Below, piece after piece: positions 7,197-14,909 of a DNA stretch of 64,000 nt (position 1 is the stretch's first letter; the number at the start of each line of letters is the position of its first letter). This DNA is from Parabacteroides timonensis (GTDB taxonomy: Bacteria > Bacteroidota > Bacteroidia > Bacteroidales > Tannerellaceae), in NCBI RefSeq assembly GCF_900128505.1, contig NZ_LT669941.1:3030419-3094418 (forward strand), read 5' to 3'. The position numbers were made by a program, and so were the translations under genes. The notes below the pieces were generated by a model. That model was not told the origin of the DNA and did not search any database. It saw only the letters and a list, made by a program, of their open reading frames with translations.

Positions 7197-8645
7197 ATGA
7201 AGAAGTTATTCTATATAATAACCGTTTTAGTATGCTCCGCCTATGGGAGCATGCAGGCACAGACTGTTAGCCCCGACGGTATAGCTTACAGCGACCTGCA
7301 AGTAAATAAAGAGGGCAGCCAGGTTGTATTGTCGACCACCGCTAACCTCACCAACATGCAGCTAAAATCACAGAATATGGTGATCGTCACTCCCGTACTT
7401 CAGTCGGCAGACAAGGCACACACAGTAAAGTTCGATCCGTTCGTCATTACCGGAAAGAAACGTATGAAGGCACTCGACCGCGAAATGGGTTTCGGTGCCG
7501 AGCCGTTCGAACAGACACCGACCGTGATCTTCCGTCATAAAAAAAACCAGCCGGAGTCTATCCCGATGACCCTGACCGTACCATACGAAAGCTGGATGCG
7601 TAATGCTTCGCTGGTGATGCAGGCGAATACCACCGGATGTGCTTCGTGCGATGTAGCCAGCAATATCACTCCACTGTCGTCACGCATATTGCCTCCGGTA
7701 GTTGCACCGACTTACGAACTGAGTTATGTCACTCCTCCGGCAGAACCGGTAAAACAGCGTAGTGAAACGCACTCGGCTTACCTGAACTTCGAAGTGGGCA
7801 AGTCTGTCCTATTGCACGACTTCAAGAATAATGCCGCCGAACTGAAAAGCGTGAACAAGATCGTGAATGAAGTACGTAACGACAAGAACCTGAAATTTAC
7901 AGAGTTCAATATCACCGGATACGCATCACCGGAAGGTGGCTACGACTATAATATGAAACTGTCGGAAAGCCGTGCCAAGGCATTCGCAGCCTATATGAAA
8001 GATAAGGAAGATATGCCGACCTCGCTGATGAAGGTGAACTGGGAAGGTGAAGACTGGATCGGCCTGCGCAACGCAGTCAAGGCGTCCAACCTGTCCAACC
8101 GTGATGAGATCATGAAAGTACTGGAAATTTCCGATATCAATAAACGTAAAGCACAACTCAAAGCCCTGAACGGAGGACGTACGTATCGTATGTTGCTGGA
8201 CGATTATTATCCTGCCCTGCGCCGTATCGACTATACGCTGGCTTACATTGCCCGTCCGTTCGATGTGAACGAAGCCAAACAGGTGATCAAGACGAAACCG
8301 CAGTACCTGAGCCTGAACGAAATGTTCGTGGTAGCAAACACTTATCCGAAAGATAGTGAAGCATTCAAGGAAGTATTCGACATTGCCGTACGCCTCTACC
8401 CGACCGATCCGGTTGCACAGCAGAACACTGCCGCTCTTGAGATCGAACGCGGAGCCGACGATGCGGGTATCGAACGTCTGCAAAAGATCAACACGCCGGA
8501 AGCATGGAACAACCTCGGTGTTGCCTACGCCAAGAAGAAAGAGTACCAGAAGGCTCTCGAGTATTTCAGCAAGGCTGCCAATGCAGGTGTCAAAGCCGCA
8601 GCAGCAAACCAAGAAGGTTTGAGCAACTGGCTGAAAGAACAATAA
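7197..8645 (+). CDS. DUF3868 protein with OmpA-like and TPR-like regions
   Basis: The 482-residue product has a signal peptide (MKKLFYIITVLVCSAYGSMQAQ), an N-terminal DUF3868 region (about residues 23-185) with a CASC pair that may form a disulfide, an OmpA-like peptidoglycan-binding region (about 195-290, with AYLNFEVGKSVLLHDF and ITGYASPEGGYDYNMKLSESRA) and a short TPR-like tail (AWNNLGVAYAKKKEYQKALEYFSKAAN). The OmpA motif suggests it anchors an outer-membrane or surface assembly to the cell wall. Partner genes for fimbriae (FimB/Mfa2 and fimbrillins) are absent downstream, where a terminator and a leftward toxin-antitoxin operon follow. The function is family-based inference. Confidence 0.8.
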   Translation: MKKLFYIITVLVCSAYGSMQAQTVSPDGIAYSDLQVNKEGSQVVLSTTANLTNMQLKSQNMVIVTPVLQSADKAHTVKFDPFVITGKKRMKALDREMGFGAEPFEQTPTVIFRHKKNQPESIPMTLTVPYESWMRNASLVMQANTTGCASCDVASNITPLSSRILPPVVAPTYELSYVTPPAEPVKQRSETHSAYLNFEVGKSVLLHDFKNNAAELKSVNKIVNEVRNDKNLKFTEFNITGYASPEGGYDYNMKLSESRAKAFAAYMKDKEDMPTSLMKVNWEGEDWIGLRNAVKASNLSNRDEIMKVLEISDINKRKAQLKALNGGRTYRMLLDDYYPALRRIDYTLAYIARPFDVNEAKQVIKTKPQYLSLNEMFVVANTYPKDSEAFKEVFDIAVRLYPTDPVAQQNTAALEIERGADDAGIERLQKINTPEAWNNLGVAYAKKKEYQKALEYFSKAANAGVKAAAANQEGLSNWLKEQ

Positions 8646-8669
8646 GCCAATAATTGACCGATAAAATAA

Positions 8670-8710
8670 AAGCGTCCCGCCTTTTCCTTTGTGGAGAGGG
8701 CGGGACGCTT
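8670..8710. terminator. bidirectional terminator hairpin
   Basis: A perfect 12-bp stem, AAGCGTCCCGCC at 8670-8681 with its complement at 8699-8710, lies between convergent genes. The minus strand continues into TTTATTTTAT, so it best fits the end of the leftward toxin-antitoxin operon, and it may also stop rightward reading from DUF3868. Confidence 0.85.
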
Positions 8711-8726
8711 CTGTAAGAGAAAAAGA

Positions 8727-9068
8727 CTACTTCAATCCATTCTTACGAAGCAATTCTTCTATTTCTTTTGGATGAATGGAATCACGTTCTGATTTATCAT
8801 AAATATAGAGCAAGTTGATTTCTGTTTCGTCTATGGAAACAACAACAGTGAATGTTATCACTCTTGCTCCACCACTTTTACCGCGTCCTTTAGAGGTAAT
8901 TTTCATGCGGATTTTACGAAGATTATCCCCCAGGTCAATACCTAGTTGCGGGTTATCGATTATTTCATTCCGCAATGTTTTCACATCCTCCAACAAAGAG
9001 GGATAACGTTTACCTAAACGCTTAAACTCCTTTTTAAAAGTGGCCAAGATCTCTACCTTATACTTCAT
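8727..9068 (-). CDS. RelE/ParE-type toxin
   Basis: The 113-residue product reads like a RelE/ParE toxin: MKYKVEILATFKKEFKRLGKRYPSLLED gives the first strand and helix pair, followed by IRMKITSKGRGKSGGARVI and INLLYIYDKSERDSIHPKEIEELL. The basic GKGRGKSGGARVI stretch and the YDKSERDSI strand match toxin proteins of the HigB/RelE kind common in Bacteroidales. It overlaps the antitoxin gene by 11 bases. This pair is unrelated in sequence to the one at 4388-4995. Toxic action on mRNA translation is expected from the family but not shown. Confidence 0.8.
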   Translation of the reverse strand: MKYKVEILATFKKEFKRLGKRYPSLLEDVKTLRNEIIDNPQLGIDLGDNLRKIRMKITSKGRGKSGGARVITFTVVVSIDETEINLLYIYDKSERDSIHPKEIEELLRKNGLK

Positions 9069-9288
9069 CTTCCATTTCCTTTAAGAATTCATCCCAAGAT
9101 GTTTTCCTTCCAGCTTTCAAATCTTTCAACCCAGCATCGATACCGGCAAGGATTTCTTCTTTGCTGATATACTCAGTTTCTTCCTCATTGATATCTTCCA
9201 ATAGCTTTTCTGACAGCCATTTTTTGTTGCTTTTGGAAAGAGATTGAATGATCTGCCAAAGACTTTCTAATGATATTGTTGCTTTCAT
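9058..9288 (-). CDS. type II antitoxin partner of RelE-like toxin
   Basis: The 76-residue acidic protein (MKATISLESLWQIIQSLSKSNKKWLSEKLL, then EEETEYISKEEILAGIDAGLKDLKAGRKTSWDEFLKEME) has the two-part form of small antitoxins: an N-terminal helical dimer region and a C-terminal tail (KAGRKTSWDEFL) that is expected to wrap around the toxin. It is translated just ahead of the toxin with an 11-base overlap. Upstream is a strong AAAGGAG ribosome-binding site 8 bases before the ATG, unusual for this phylum; it belongs to the 59-bp repeat at 9297-9355. Confidence 0.75.
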   Translation of the reverse strand: MKATISLESLWQIIQSLSKSNKKWLSEKLLEDINEEETEYISKEEILAGIDAGLKDLKAGRKTSWDEFLKEMEDEV

Positions 9289-9296
9289 GTTTGGTA

Positions 9297-9355
9297 CTCC
9301 TTTCTTAAATGGTTGGTTCCGAAGGCAAAGGTAATGAAAAAGGACGTATACCGTT
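9297..9355 (-). repeat. 59-bp direct repeat, copy 1: promoter and RBS module
   Basis: This 59-bp sequence is identical to the one at 9793-9851 as read base by base. On the minus strand it contains a TACCTTTG -7 box (plus-strand 9326-9333) and ends in an AAAGGAG ribosome-binding site. It lies directly upstream of the antitoxin gene at 9058-9288. No matching -33 box falls within the repeat, so the flanking sequence may set strength. Confidence 0.85.
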
Positions 9356-9384
9356 ACAGAGGGGGTGTTAAAATAAAAATCATA

Positions 9385-9474
9385 TTATTGTCGAACCAAT
9401 TCTTCAACAGCCCGAATGAAAGACTCTGCACGAGGATAGAGATAATGATGTTCGGGGGTCAGTTCCTGTTTCAT
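9385..9474 (-). pseudogene. 29-codon ORF overlapping MNT gene, possible remnant of HEPN partner
   Basis: The nucleotidyltransferase stop overlaps an ATG in the ATGA arrangement common to MNT-HEPN toxin-antitoxin operons. The overlapping frame encodes 29 residues beginning MKQELTPEHHYLYPRAESF and ending in a TAA before the 59-bp repeat. HEPN partners are normally 110-140 residues and contain an R-x4-6-H motif, which is not present here. The best reading is a truncated partner gene, but a real 29-residue peptide or chance ORF cannot be excluded. Confidence 0.4.
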
Positions 9475-9785
9475 AACACAATGCCCTCGTTCATTACATT
9501 AATAGAGAAAGGGGTTTGGAACGGACGGTTTTCCCACAGCTTACGAAGCATAATCATAGGACTGATTATCACCCCCGATTTGACCTCCAACTCGTACAAC
9601 GGACGTATGATTTCCTGTTCACGTTCAGGAGTGAGCTGGGATTCCTCAAGCAAGATCAGCAAGTCTATATCACTGTCAGGACGTGCGTCTCCACGAGCTT
9701 CAGAACCATAAAGGATCGTTTTTGCATCGGGTGCCACATGCTTTACTATACGGCGGATTGTTTCTACAATTTCTGTTCTTTTCAT
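9471..9785 (-). CDS. MNT-family minimal nucleotidyltransferase
   Basis: The 104-residue product has the polymerase-beta-like nucleotidyltransferase motif: LYGSEARGDARPDSDIDLLIL, in which G-S-x-A-R-G and D-S-D-I-D supply the metal-binding aspartates. Such small proteins are the antitoxin half of MNT-HEPN systems, where they modify (AMPylate) the HEPN toxin. Here no full HEPN gene follows; only a 29-codon frame overlaps its stop. It starts directly after the second copy of the 59-bp repeat, with an AAAGGAG site. Function as an orphan is unclear. Confidence 0.85.
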   Translation of the reverse strand: MKRTEIVETIRRIVKHVAPDAKTILYGSEARGDARPDSDIDLLILLEESQLTPEREQEIIRPLYELEVKSGVIISPMIMLRKLWENRPFQTPFSINVMNEGIVL

Positions 9786-9792
9786 AACCGTT

Positions 9793-9851
9793 CTCCTTTC
9801 TTAAATGGTTGGTTCCGAAGGCAAAGGTAATGAAAAAGGACGTATACCGTT
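9793..9851 (-). repeat. 59-bp direct repeat, copy 2: promoter and RBS module
   Basis: Identical to 9297-9355, 496 bases away. On the minus strand it has TACCTTTG (plus-strand 9822-9829) and an AAAGGAG ribosome-binding site just before the MNT gene start. Recombination between the copies would delete the MNT gene and leave the RelE-type pair under the same promoter. Confidence 0.85.
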
Positions 9852-9872
9852 GTATGAGAACATAAAAAAAGA

Positions 9873-9910
9873 AGATGTGCCACAACTCCCTCTGTCATGA
9901 TGACACATCT
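9873..9910 (-). terminator. terminator of surface-protein gene
   Basis: On the minus strand AGATGTG (complement of 9904-9910) pairs with CACATCT (complement of 9873-9879), followed by TCTTTTTTTATG. It lies 11 bases past the stop of the 1266-residue protein. Confidence 0.7.
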
Positions 9911-9921
9911 CCTCGGAACTG

Positions 9922-12900
9922 TTATCTCACAGCTACCTTATAGCTCTTGCCGTCGATGCGGACGATGTAATTACCCGTAGGCAGCGTCCAGCGGCTATCG
10001 CCCGGAGCCACTTCAGCAAAACGAAGAAGCGAGCCGGTGAAGGTATAGATACCGACCTCCCTACGCATACCCAGACGCAGATACAGGCAGCCTTCGCCAC
10101 CACGCACTTCGACGGTATCCGCCCGGATTGCCTCGTTGGCTACCGGATCGGGATTCTTCACAATACCGGAGATGCGAATGTCCAGATCGCTACGTACGTA
10201 AGGGATGACGTACTTTCTATCACTGGCACGCGGCTCGATCGTTTCGCCACGGCTTGTGGTAACAACCGGTTTCGACTGATCGTAGTCGGCATCGAGGGTA
10301 AGATAAAAACCAAAGCTATTCCATGCCTCTACCGTATATTCTCCTACCGATGGATCTGTTGTCGCACCTTCCACGGCGGGGAGGGTGACGGTGTAGTAGA
10401 CAGGATCGGGTTCAGGCACATAAGGCGGGTTGTAGGTAAAGCGAGCAGAGACAGTCACATCGGATGCAGGCATCATAAAGGTGCTGCCATTGACCGTTAC
10501 GGGAGTGCCTCCGTTAGTTTCCGTCACTGTCCAACCTACAAAGTCGTAGTTCCTTTGTGCCGAATAGGAAAGAGTCACGGTGGTGCCCTCTTGCGCCGAT
10601 AAAGGATCGGCACTGATCGTGCCACCGGAAACCGCAGCATCTAAAGTGATGGTATAAAAGGGCTTTTCCTTCAATGTGAATGTCCATTTGTCGAGAGTCA
10701 ACTCCTTTACTGCGTTGTAGTTGATACTCTCGGCAATATCAATCTTAACCGTATAGGTTCCGGCACTCACTGGAGCCTCACTCAGTTTCTTTCCGGCTGC
10801 ATCGTAGTAATTGACGGTGATAGCACCTATCCCATTGAGACCGCTTACAGAAACCGTGGCCTCTTTAGGCGATCCATCCACATACAAATCGGCAGGTGGA
10901 GTAAAAGTAAAGTAATCATCCAACCCTTCCGTAGGCAGATTAGCCCTTTTGATAGTGAGCACCCAACCGTCAGCTGTCAAGCCTTCAATCGCATTATAAT
11001 TATCTCCTTCTGTGACAGAAATCTTAACCTTGTAATCACCAGCATTCACGGGATCAACCTCCGAGTGCGTCCCCTCCGAATCATAATAAGAAACGGTAAT
11101 CTTGCCAATCCCATTCAACGTTGAAGTAACCGTCGCCTCTTTCTTCAGTCCGTCGTATGTCAATTCATCCTCTCCGGTTACAGAAAAGGTAAAATCGTCC
11201 TTAGTAAGGTCGGCTCTGTTCACTTGCAAGGTTATCTCTTTCTCCACCCTGTGTTTTTCCGAATTGTAGCCACTTATCGAACTCCAATCATAATTGTCAT
11301 AATCCGTATCATAGTATGCCGTATACTCTCCTGTTTTAACATCAGGCACAATGTCTTCCTCTGCCCATTCCCAGTTATTATCCAATGTGATACTGGTCAA
11401 TCTTCGAGAAGGATCGTATATTATAGCATCAAGGGCAGCCGGGCCTTCCGGAGCTTCTGTTACCTCTTTCCTATTTACCATGACAGAAAGCGTCGTTGAA
11501 ACTGTCCCGTAGTTCTTGTCAGATGGTGTAAAAGTTGCCTGATATCCATGCACACCAACCTTTCCTACTGATGTTTCCGGACTATCCCATGCCCAACCTT
11601 GACCTAATGGGATATCGGAAAGCAGATCTTCGTAGGTTGCACTCAAATCTTGTGGTTCCGTATAATCTGTAGCGGTCGTACCGTCGGCCTGAGTTATCTT
11701 CAACAGCTTTGTTACCATGTCCGATATTAGTGTTTCCTCATCCCCCCCATACTGAGCAGTCAGCTTATAGTTACCAACCTCCAAACCTTTCGTTGAGAAG
11801 GTAAAGGTATATTCGTTCGAGGCACCGACCTCCTGCTTGTCTGAATAATAGGTAAGGTCTTGCTCATAATCCGTCAATACTAATTGCACACTGTTCATTG
11901 CTGCGCTGCGCAAACGGGCTTTCGTCTGCTTGGCTGTTATGTTGAGTTTGACTTTCCATTGATGTTCCTCTGGAGTATATTTGGCTGTGTACTCTTCGTT
12001 TTCAAATGAGAGAGCTGATTGTTTGGTTGGTGTATTGCTACTTCCTTTTGTAATTGTAAAATACCCATCAGCCGTATCCCCATCCGCGTTATAAGTCGCG
12101 TTATAAGTCGTGATACTATTATCATTCGTACGCACCGTGATTGTATGCTTATCTGCCGTCATATACAGATAAAGCCTGTTGTCGCCTTCATGGTTTCCGG
12201 GGACATAATAAGGCTTGCCGTCAACGGAGACGTCGGTGACGTTTTCGATTTCGGGGGTGATGCCTAAGTAAACCGGATCTGTACCATTAGTAACATCAGG
12301 CATAAATTCTCCCTTCTTATTATCATAAAGACTTCCTCCGGTAAGAGTCAGTGTTCCTTTTGCGGGATTAGCACTACCAATACCTCCGGTAAGAGAAAGC
12401 GTACCTCCTTCAATTGTAATATTCCCTCCTTCACCTGGATAACCGGCATATTGCCATTTACCTCCACCACCTATTGCCATGGCATTTGCTTCTCCACTTT
12501 TTGCAATAATGTTTCCTCCTGAAATAATTACCGTTCCGCATGTCTCTCCTTGACCTACAGTTTTTCCATCACCTCCAATACCAGCACCTTTATTAGCTAC
12601 AACATTTATTTTTCCTCCATTTACATACAACGTCTTGTTTGGGGTCACATGTATAGCGGCACGTCCTTCTTGAGAAGTCGTATTTATATTAATTTCACCT
12701 CCTTTTATAACTGCTGAAGTACAATCTATACGACTCCCATCCGTATTATTAATCGTCCCTTTATACATTACAAAACTCTCTCCGGAAAAAGAACTGTTGG
12801 TAAAGTCTCCACCTTGAACGGTCGTTTTTCCAGAGAAAGAGATGTTGGTTAAAGTTCCACCTTGAACTGTTACTTCTCCGGAGAAAGAACAGTTGGTTAA

Positions 12901-13722
12901 AGTACCATCTTGAACTGTAATATTATCACTTATCTTCCACTCATCAATAGTACCTCTAAGTATTGTTATATCCCCAAATGCACTTCCTTTATAATTTGAA
13001 CTACTATGATAAGAAGTCGTTACACTCCCTCCACTTATCTTAATAGTACCTGCCATGCTGGAAGAGCCATAATTATTTCCTCCTGCATGTACTGTCCCTC
13101 CTTCAATTTGAATAATAGCCTCTTTGGTCGAAGTCATATTCGAAAAATATCCTTCTCCTAATCCGAATGCCCAGTCTCCTGCATAAGCATTGACTATACC
13201 ACTCTTAATAAGGATTGTTCCGCAAGAAGTTCCTGCTCCAGCACCGATACCGGCACCGCCCCAGCCGCCTTGTGAAGTCAAAGTACCACTGCCAGTAATA
13301 GTTATAGAAGCACCTTTCTCAACTTGGATACCTGCTGTTCTATGACCACTTTGAAAAGTATTATTGCCTTGTAACGTAAGCGTTAGATTTGCATTTCTTT
13401 TAAGAAAAAATGCACTTGTACCAACAGCATCATCCCCGCCATCTGTAAGTTTTATATTAACTCCATTCAAAGTAACATTCGCCGTCACCCCTTCCTTCAC
13501 GACGATATGGTCTGTCGTCGTCGTCCCCGAAAAGGTCAAAGCTTTTTCTGTCAATATCGTATATGTGTTATCCACATAGGTGTAATCCGTCCTTTCAATC
13601 CCCCCGGAAACAGCCAAAATACCTACCTCAGCCTGCCCCCACGCCACCGGCAGGCATAAAAAAAGGAATGCGACGATCCATGCGCCCATTCCCATGATAC
13701 GATTCTTGTAATATTTACTCAT
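9922..13722 (-). CDS. large secreted surface protein with beta-helix-like, MBG-like and InlB-type repeats
   Basis: The 1266-residue product has a signal peptide (about residues 1-30, ending VAWGQA). Residues about 60-500 are glycine/threonine-rich with many short 'GGxxxxxG' and T-I-x-I-x-G-G units, including GGAGIGAGAG, as in carbohydrate-binding beta-helical adhesins. Then come Ig-like regions and two tandem MBG/YDG-like domains, each with Y-D-G/V-D-G...EATV...LNGIG.ITV.YYD...AG.Y.VKI. Next is an InlB-type B-repeat (GWTVTETNGG, ASDVTVSARF). The last ~65 residues (VEVRGGEGCLYLR...LPTGNYIVRIDGKSYKVAVR) resemble a sorting-type C-terminal domain. It is probably exported and cell-surface bound. 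Transcription probably depends on the promoter upstream of the DUF4469 gene, since no box lies in the 137-base gap between them. Confidence 0.75.
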   Translation of the reverse strand: MSKYYKNRIMGMGAWIVAFLFLCLPVAWGQAEVGILAVSGGIERTDYTYVDNTYTILTEKALTFSGTTTTDHIVVKEGVTANVTLNGVNIKLTDGGDDAVGTSAFFLKRNANLTLTLQGNNTFQSGHRTAGIQVEKGASITITGSGTLTSQGGWGGAGIGAGAGTSCGTILIKSGIVNAYAGDWAFGLGEGYFSNMTSTKEAIIQIEGGTVHAGGNNYGSSSMAGTIKISGGSVTTSYHSSSNYKGSAFGDITILRGTIDEWKISDNITVQDGTLTNCSFSGEVTVQGGTLTNISFSGKTTVQGGDFTNSSFSGESFVMYKGTINNTDGSRIDCTSAVIKGGEININTTSQEGRAAIHVTPNKTLYVNGGKINVVANKGAGIGGDGKTVGQGETCGTVIISGGNIIAKSGEANAMAIGGGGKWQYAGYPGEGGNITIEGGTLSLTGGIGSANPAKGTLTLTGGSLYDNKKGEFMPDVTNGTDPVYLGITPEIENVTDVSVDGKPYYVPGNHEGDNRLYLYMTADKHTITVRTNDNSITTYNATYNADGDTADGYFTITKGSSNTPTKQSALSFENEEYTAKYTPEEHQWKVKLNITAKQTKARLRSAAMNSVQLVLTDYEQDLTYYSDKQEVGASNEYTFTFSTKGLEVGNYKLTAQYGGDEETLISDMVTKLLKITQADGTTATDYTEPQDLSATYEDLLSDIPLGQGWAWDSPETSVGKVGVHGYQATFTPSDKNYGTVSTTLSVMVNRKEVTEAPEGPAALDAIIYDPSRRLTSITLDNNWEWAEEDIVPDVKTGEYTAYYDTDYDNYDWSSISGYNSEKHRVEKEITLQVNRADLTKDDFTFSVTGEDELTYDGLKKEATVTSTLNGIGKITVSYYDSEGTHSEVDPVNAGDYKVKISVTEGDNYNAIEGLTADGWVLTIKRANLPTEGLDDYFTFTPPADLYVDGSPKEATVSVSGLNGIGAITVNYYDAAGKKLSEAPVSAGTYTVKIDIAESINYNAVKELTLDKWTFTLKEKPFYTITLDAAVSGGTISADPLSAQEGTTVTLSYSAQRNYDFVGWTVTETNGGTPVTVNGSTFMMPASDVTVSARFTYNPPYVPEPDPVYYTVTLPAVEGATTDPSVGEYTVEAWNSFGFYLTLDADYDQSKPVVTTSRGETIEPRASDRKYVIPYVRSDLDIRISGIVKNPDPVANEAIRADTVEVRGGEGCLYLRLGMRREVGIYTFTGSLLRFAEVAPGDSRWTLPTGNYIVRIDGKSYKVAVR
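12772..12918 (-). repeat. three tandem 16-17-codon repeats inside the surface protein
   Basis: Residues about 269-317 read as three near-identical units of the form VQxGxxTNxSFSGxxx: VQDGTLTNCSFSGEVT, VQGGTLTNISFSGKTT, VQGGDFTNSSFSGESF. The DNA repeats with them, so copy number could change by slippage or recombination. Confidence 0.75.
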
Positions 13723-13763
13723 ACTAGTGTTGTTGTTTTATTTATGATTGTTGGTATTGTCTT

Positions 13764-13849
13764 GTCGAAACCGAATCGACCGCCCGGTCGAAACACCTTC
13801 GACTGAGTTGTCGATGATGCGTCGACCGATCGGTCGATGGTGCTTCGAG
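13764..13849. repeat. array of three TCGAC-N6-GTCGA palindromes at 23-bp spacing
   Basis: Eight TCGA tetramers occur at 13765, 13776, 13788, 13799, 13811, 13822, 13834 and 13845, spaced 11, 12, 11, 12, 11, 12 and 11 bases. They form three 16-bp palindromes of the form TCGAC-N6-GTCGA at 13776-13791, 13799-13814 and 13822-13837, with half-sites at either end. The region is the 137-base gap between the DUF4469 gene and the surface-protein gene. A 23-bp period cannot be an in-frame protein repeat, so the signal is at DNA or RNA level. Confidence 0.85.
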
Positions 13850-13859
13850 AGATTACGGG

Positions 13860-14612
13860 CTATTCGATAACCGGACGGTCATCGTCGTCGTCTTTCGGTT
13901 TGCCGCCGATCCACAAAGTAGTGGATGCGCTACGAGGCGATTTCAGCAAAGCGCCGCTCGTGTATTGCGTGGTGACAGTCAGTGTGTATTCGCCATCAGC
14001 TAGCTCTGAAGGGATCAGCAAGGTCAGTTCAGACGGCTTGTTGGTGGTGATCATGTCTTCGTCCAATTTCGTCACTGCACCCTTCGAGTCGGTTAGTGTG
14101 ACACCTACTGCTTCGTCGTCGCCAACGACCTTCAGCATCGCACCGCGCACGAACAGGTTGCGGCCGGCCGTAGCACTGCCGTCGCGAAGCTTCGTCTTGC
14201 GGTCTTCCGTTTCGAGAATATACATGATGTTCGACTTTTCGCCCAGTATTTCCACGCTGGTCTTTGCGATTTCTTCGCGCAGCTCCTTTCCTTGGTTGAA
14301 AACGACATAGATGGAGTTCTTTTCCTTATTCCATACGCCTCCTTCCACAACACCCGTCAGGCGGGCTACGGCATAGAAAAGGCCGGTGTTCACACTTACT
14401 CCGTTCAGAATAAGACGGGTAATGATTCGGTTGTACAATGAAATGGAGTGGCGAAGCGTCTCCTCACGCAGGCCGGTGTCTTCTTCGCGCATTTCTTTGA
14501 TAATGTCATCGATACCGGCACTTCCGTTTGATTCCAGTTGTAAAATCTTGTCTGTCAGATTGTCGGCAGTTACGGTGTTGTCGACGAGCCACCCTTTCAG
14601 TTTGTTTTGCAT
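13860..14612 (-). CDS. DNA-binding-domain / DUF4469 protein
   Basis: The 250-residue product has an N-terminal HU-like DNA-binding-type region (MQNKLKGWLVDNTVTADNLTDK, with LNGVSVNTGLFYAVARLTGV) and a C-terminal DUF4469 Ig-like region (about 140-240, NLFVRGAMLKVVGDDEAVGVTL ... LLIPSELADGEYTLTVTTQYTSG). It ends in an acidic tail (DDDDD). Proteins of this architecture are common in Bacteroidales; their role is not settled. There is no signal peptide. The start is 18 bases from the left inverted repeat of the invertible segment, so its transcription and that of the downstream surface-protein gene would depend on that segment's orientation. Confidence 0.75.
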   Translation of the reverse strand: MQNKLKGWLVDNTVTADNLTDKILQLESNGSAGIDDIIKEMREEDTGLREETLRHSISLYNRIITRLILNGVSVNTGLFYAVARLTGVVEGGVWNKEKNSIYVVFNQGKELREEIAKTSVEILGEKSNIMYILETEDRKTKLRDGSATAGRNLFVRGAMLKVVGDDEAVGVTLTDSKGAVTKLDEDMITTNKPSELTLLIPSELADGEYTLTVTTQYTSGALLKSPRSASTTLWIGGKPKDDDDDRPVIE

Positions 14613-14629
14613 ACCAGTGGTATTAGATT

Positions 14630-14797
14630 AGTTCTAATAGAACTACGTAAACAAGATAACTGATAATCAAACAAACTACAGGTATTGGCTATAACTGAGC
14701 TCTTTTCATACATTTTACATAATCGCCCTTTATCCCTTGTTTATTAAGAAGTTTTCTCTACCTTTGGCAACATTATTAACGTAGTTCTATTAGAACT
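14630..14797. mobile_element. invertible promoter segment with perfect 19-bp inverted repeats
   Basis: The left repeat AGTTCTAATAGAACTACGT (14630-14648) and the right repeat ACGTAGTTCTATTAGAACT (14779-14797) are exact reverse complements and bound a 130-bp interior. Each repeat also holds its own 15-bp palindrome, AGTTCTAATAGAACT or its complement. The interior carries a full promoter near the right end. In the orientation given here the promoter fires rightwards into the hairpin at 14835-14886. After inversion it would fire leftwards into the DUF4469 and surface-protein genes. This arrangement matches known phase-variable promoters of Bacteroidales; no recombinase gene is in the window. Confidence 0.85.
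14736..14766 (+). promoter_or_regulatory. promoter inside invertible segment
   Basis: CTTG at 14736-14739, 19 bases, then TACCTTTG at 14759-14766: a full match to the Bacteroidales -33/-7 pattern. It points rightwards, towards a terminator with no rightward gene behind it, i.e. away from the DUF4469 gene. Confidence 0.85.
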
Positions 14798-14834
14798 CTA
14801 TCCAAAAACAAAACACATTTCTTAAATAATACAA

Positions 14835-14886
14835 AAAAGGTTGTGTTATCAGTATTCATTTGAGCTACTGAGTAACACAACCTTTT
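14835..14886. terminator. strong bidirectional hairpin terminator
   Basis: The 14-bp arm AAAAGGTTGTGTTA (14835-14848) pairs with 14873-14886, and an inner TCAGTA/TACTGA stem extends it. It ends the leftward nitronate monooxygenase transcript (T-rich on the minus strand) and would also stop reading from the promoter of the invertible segment. Confidence 0.85.
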
Positions 14887-14909
14887 GTTGTATCTATTAA
14901 AAAGCTAAA

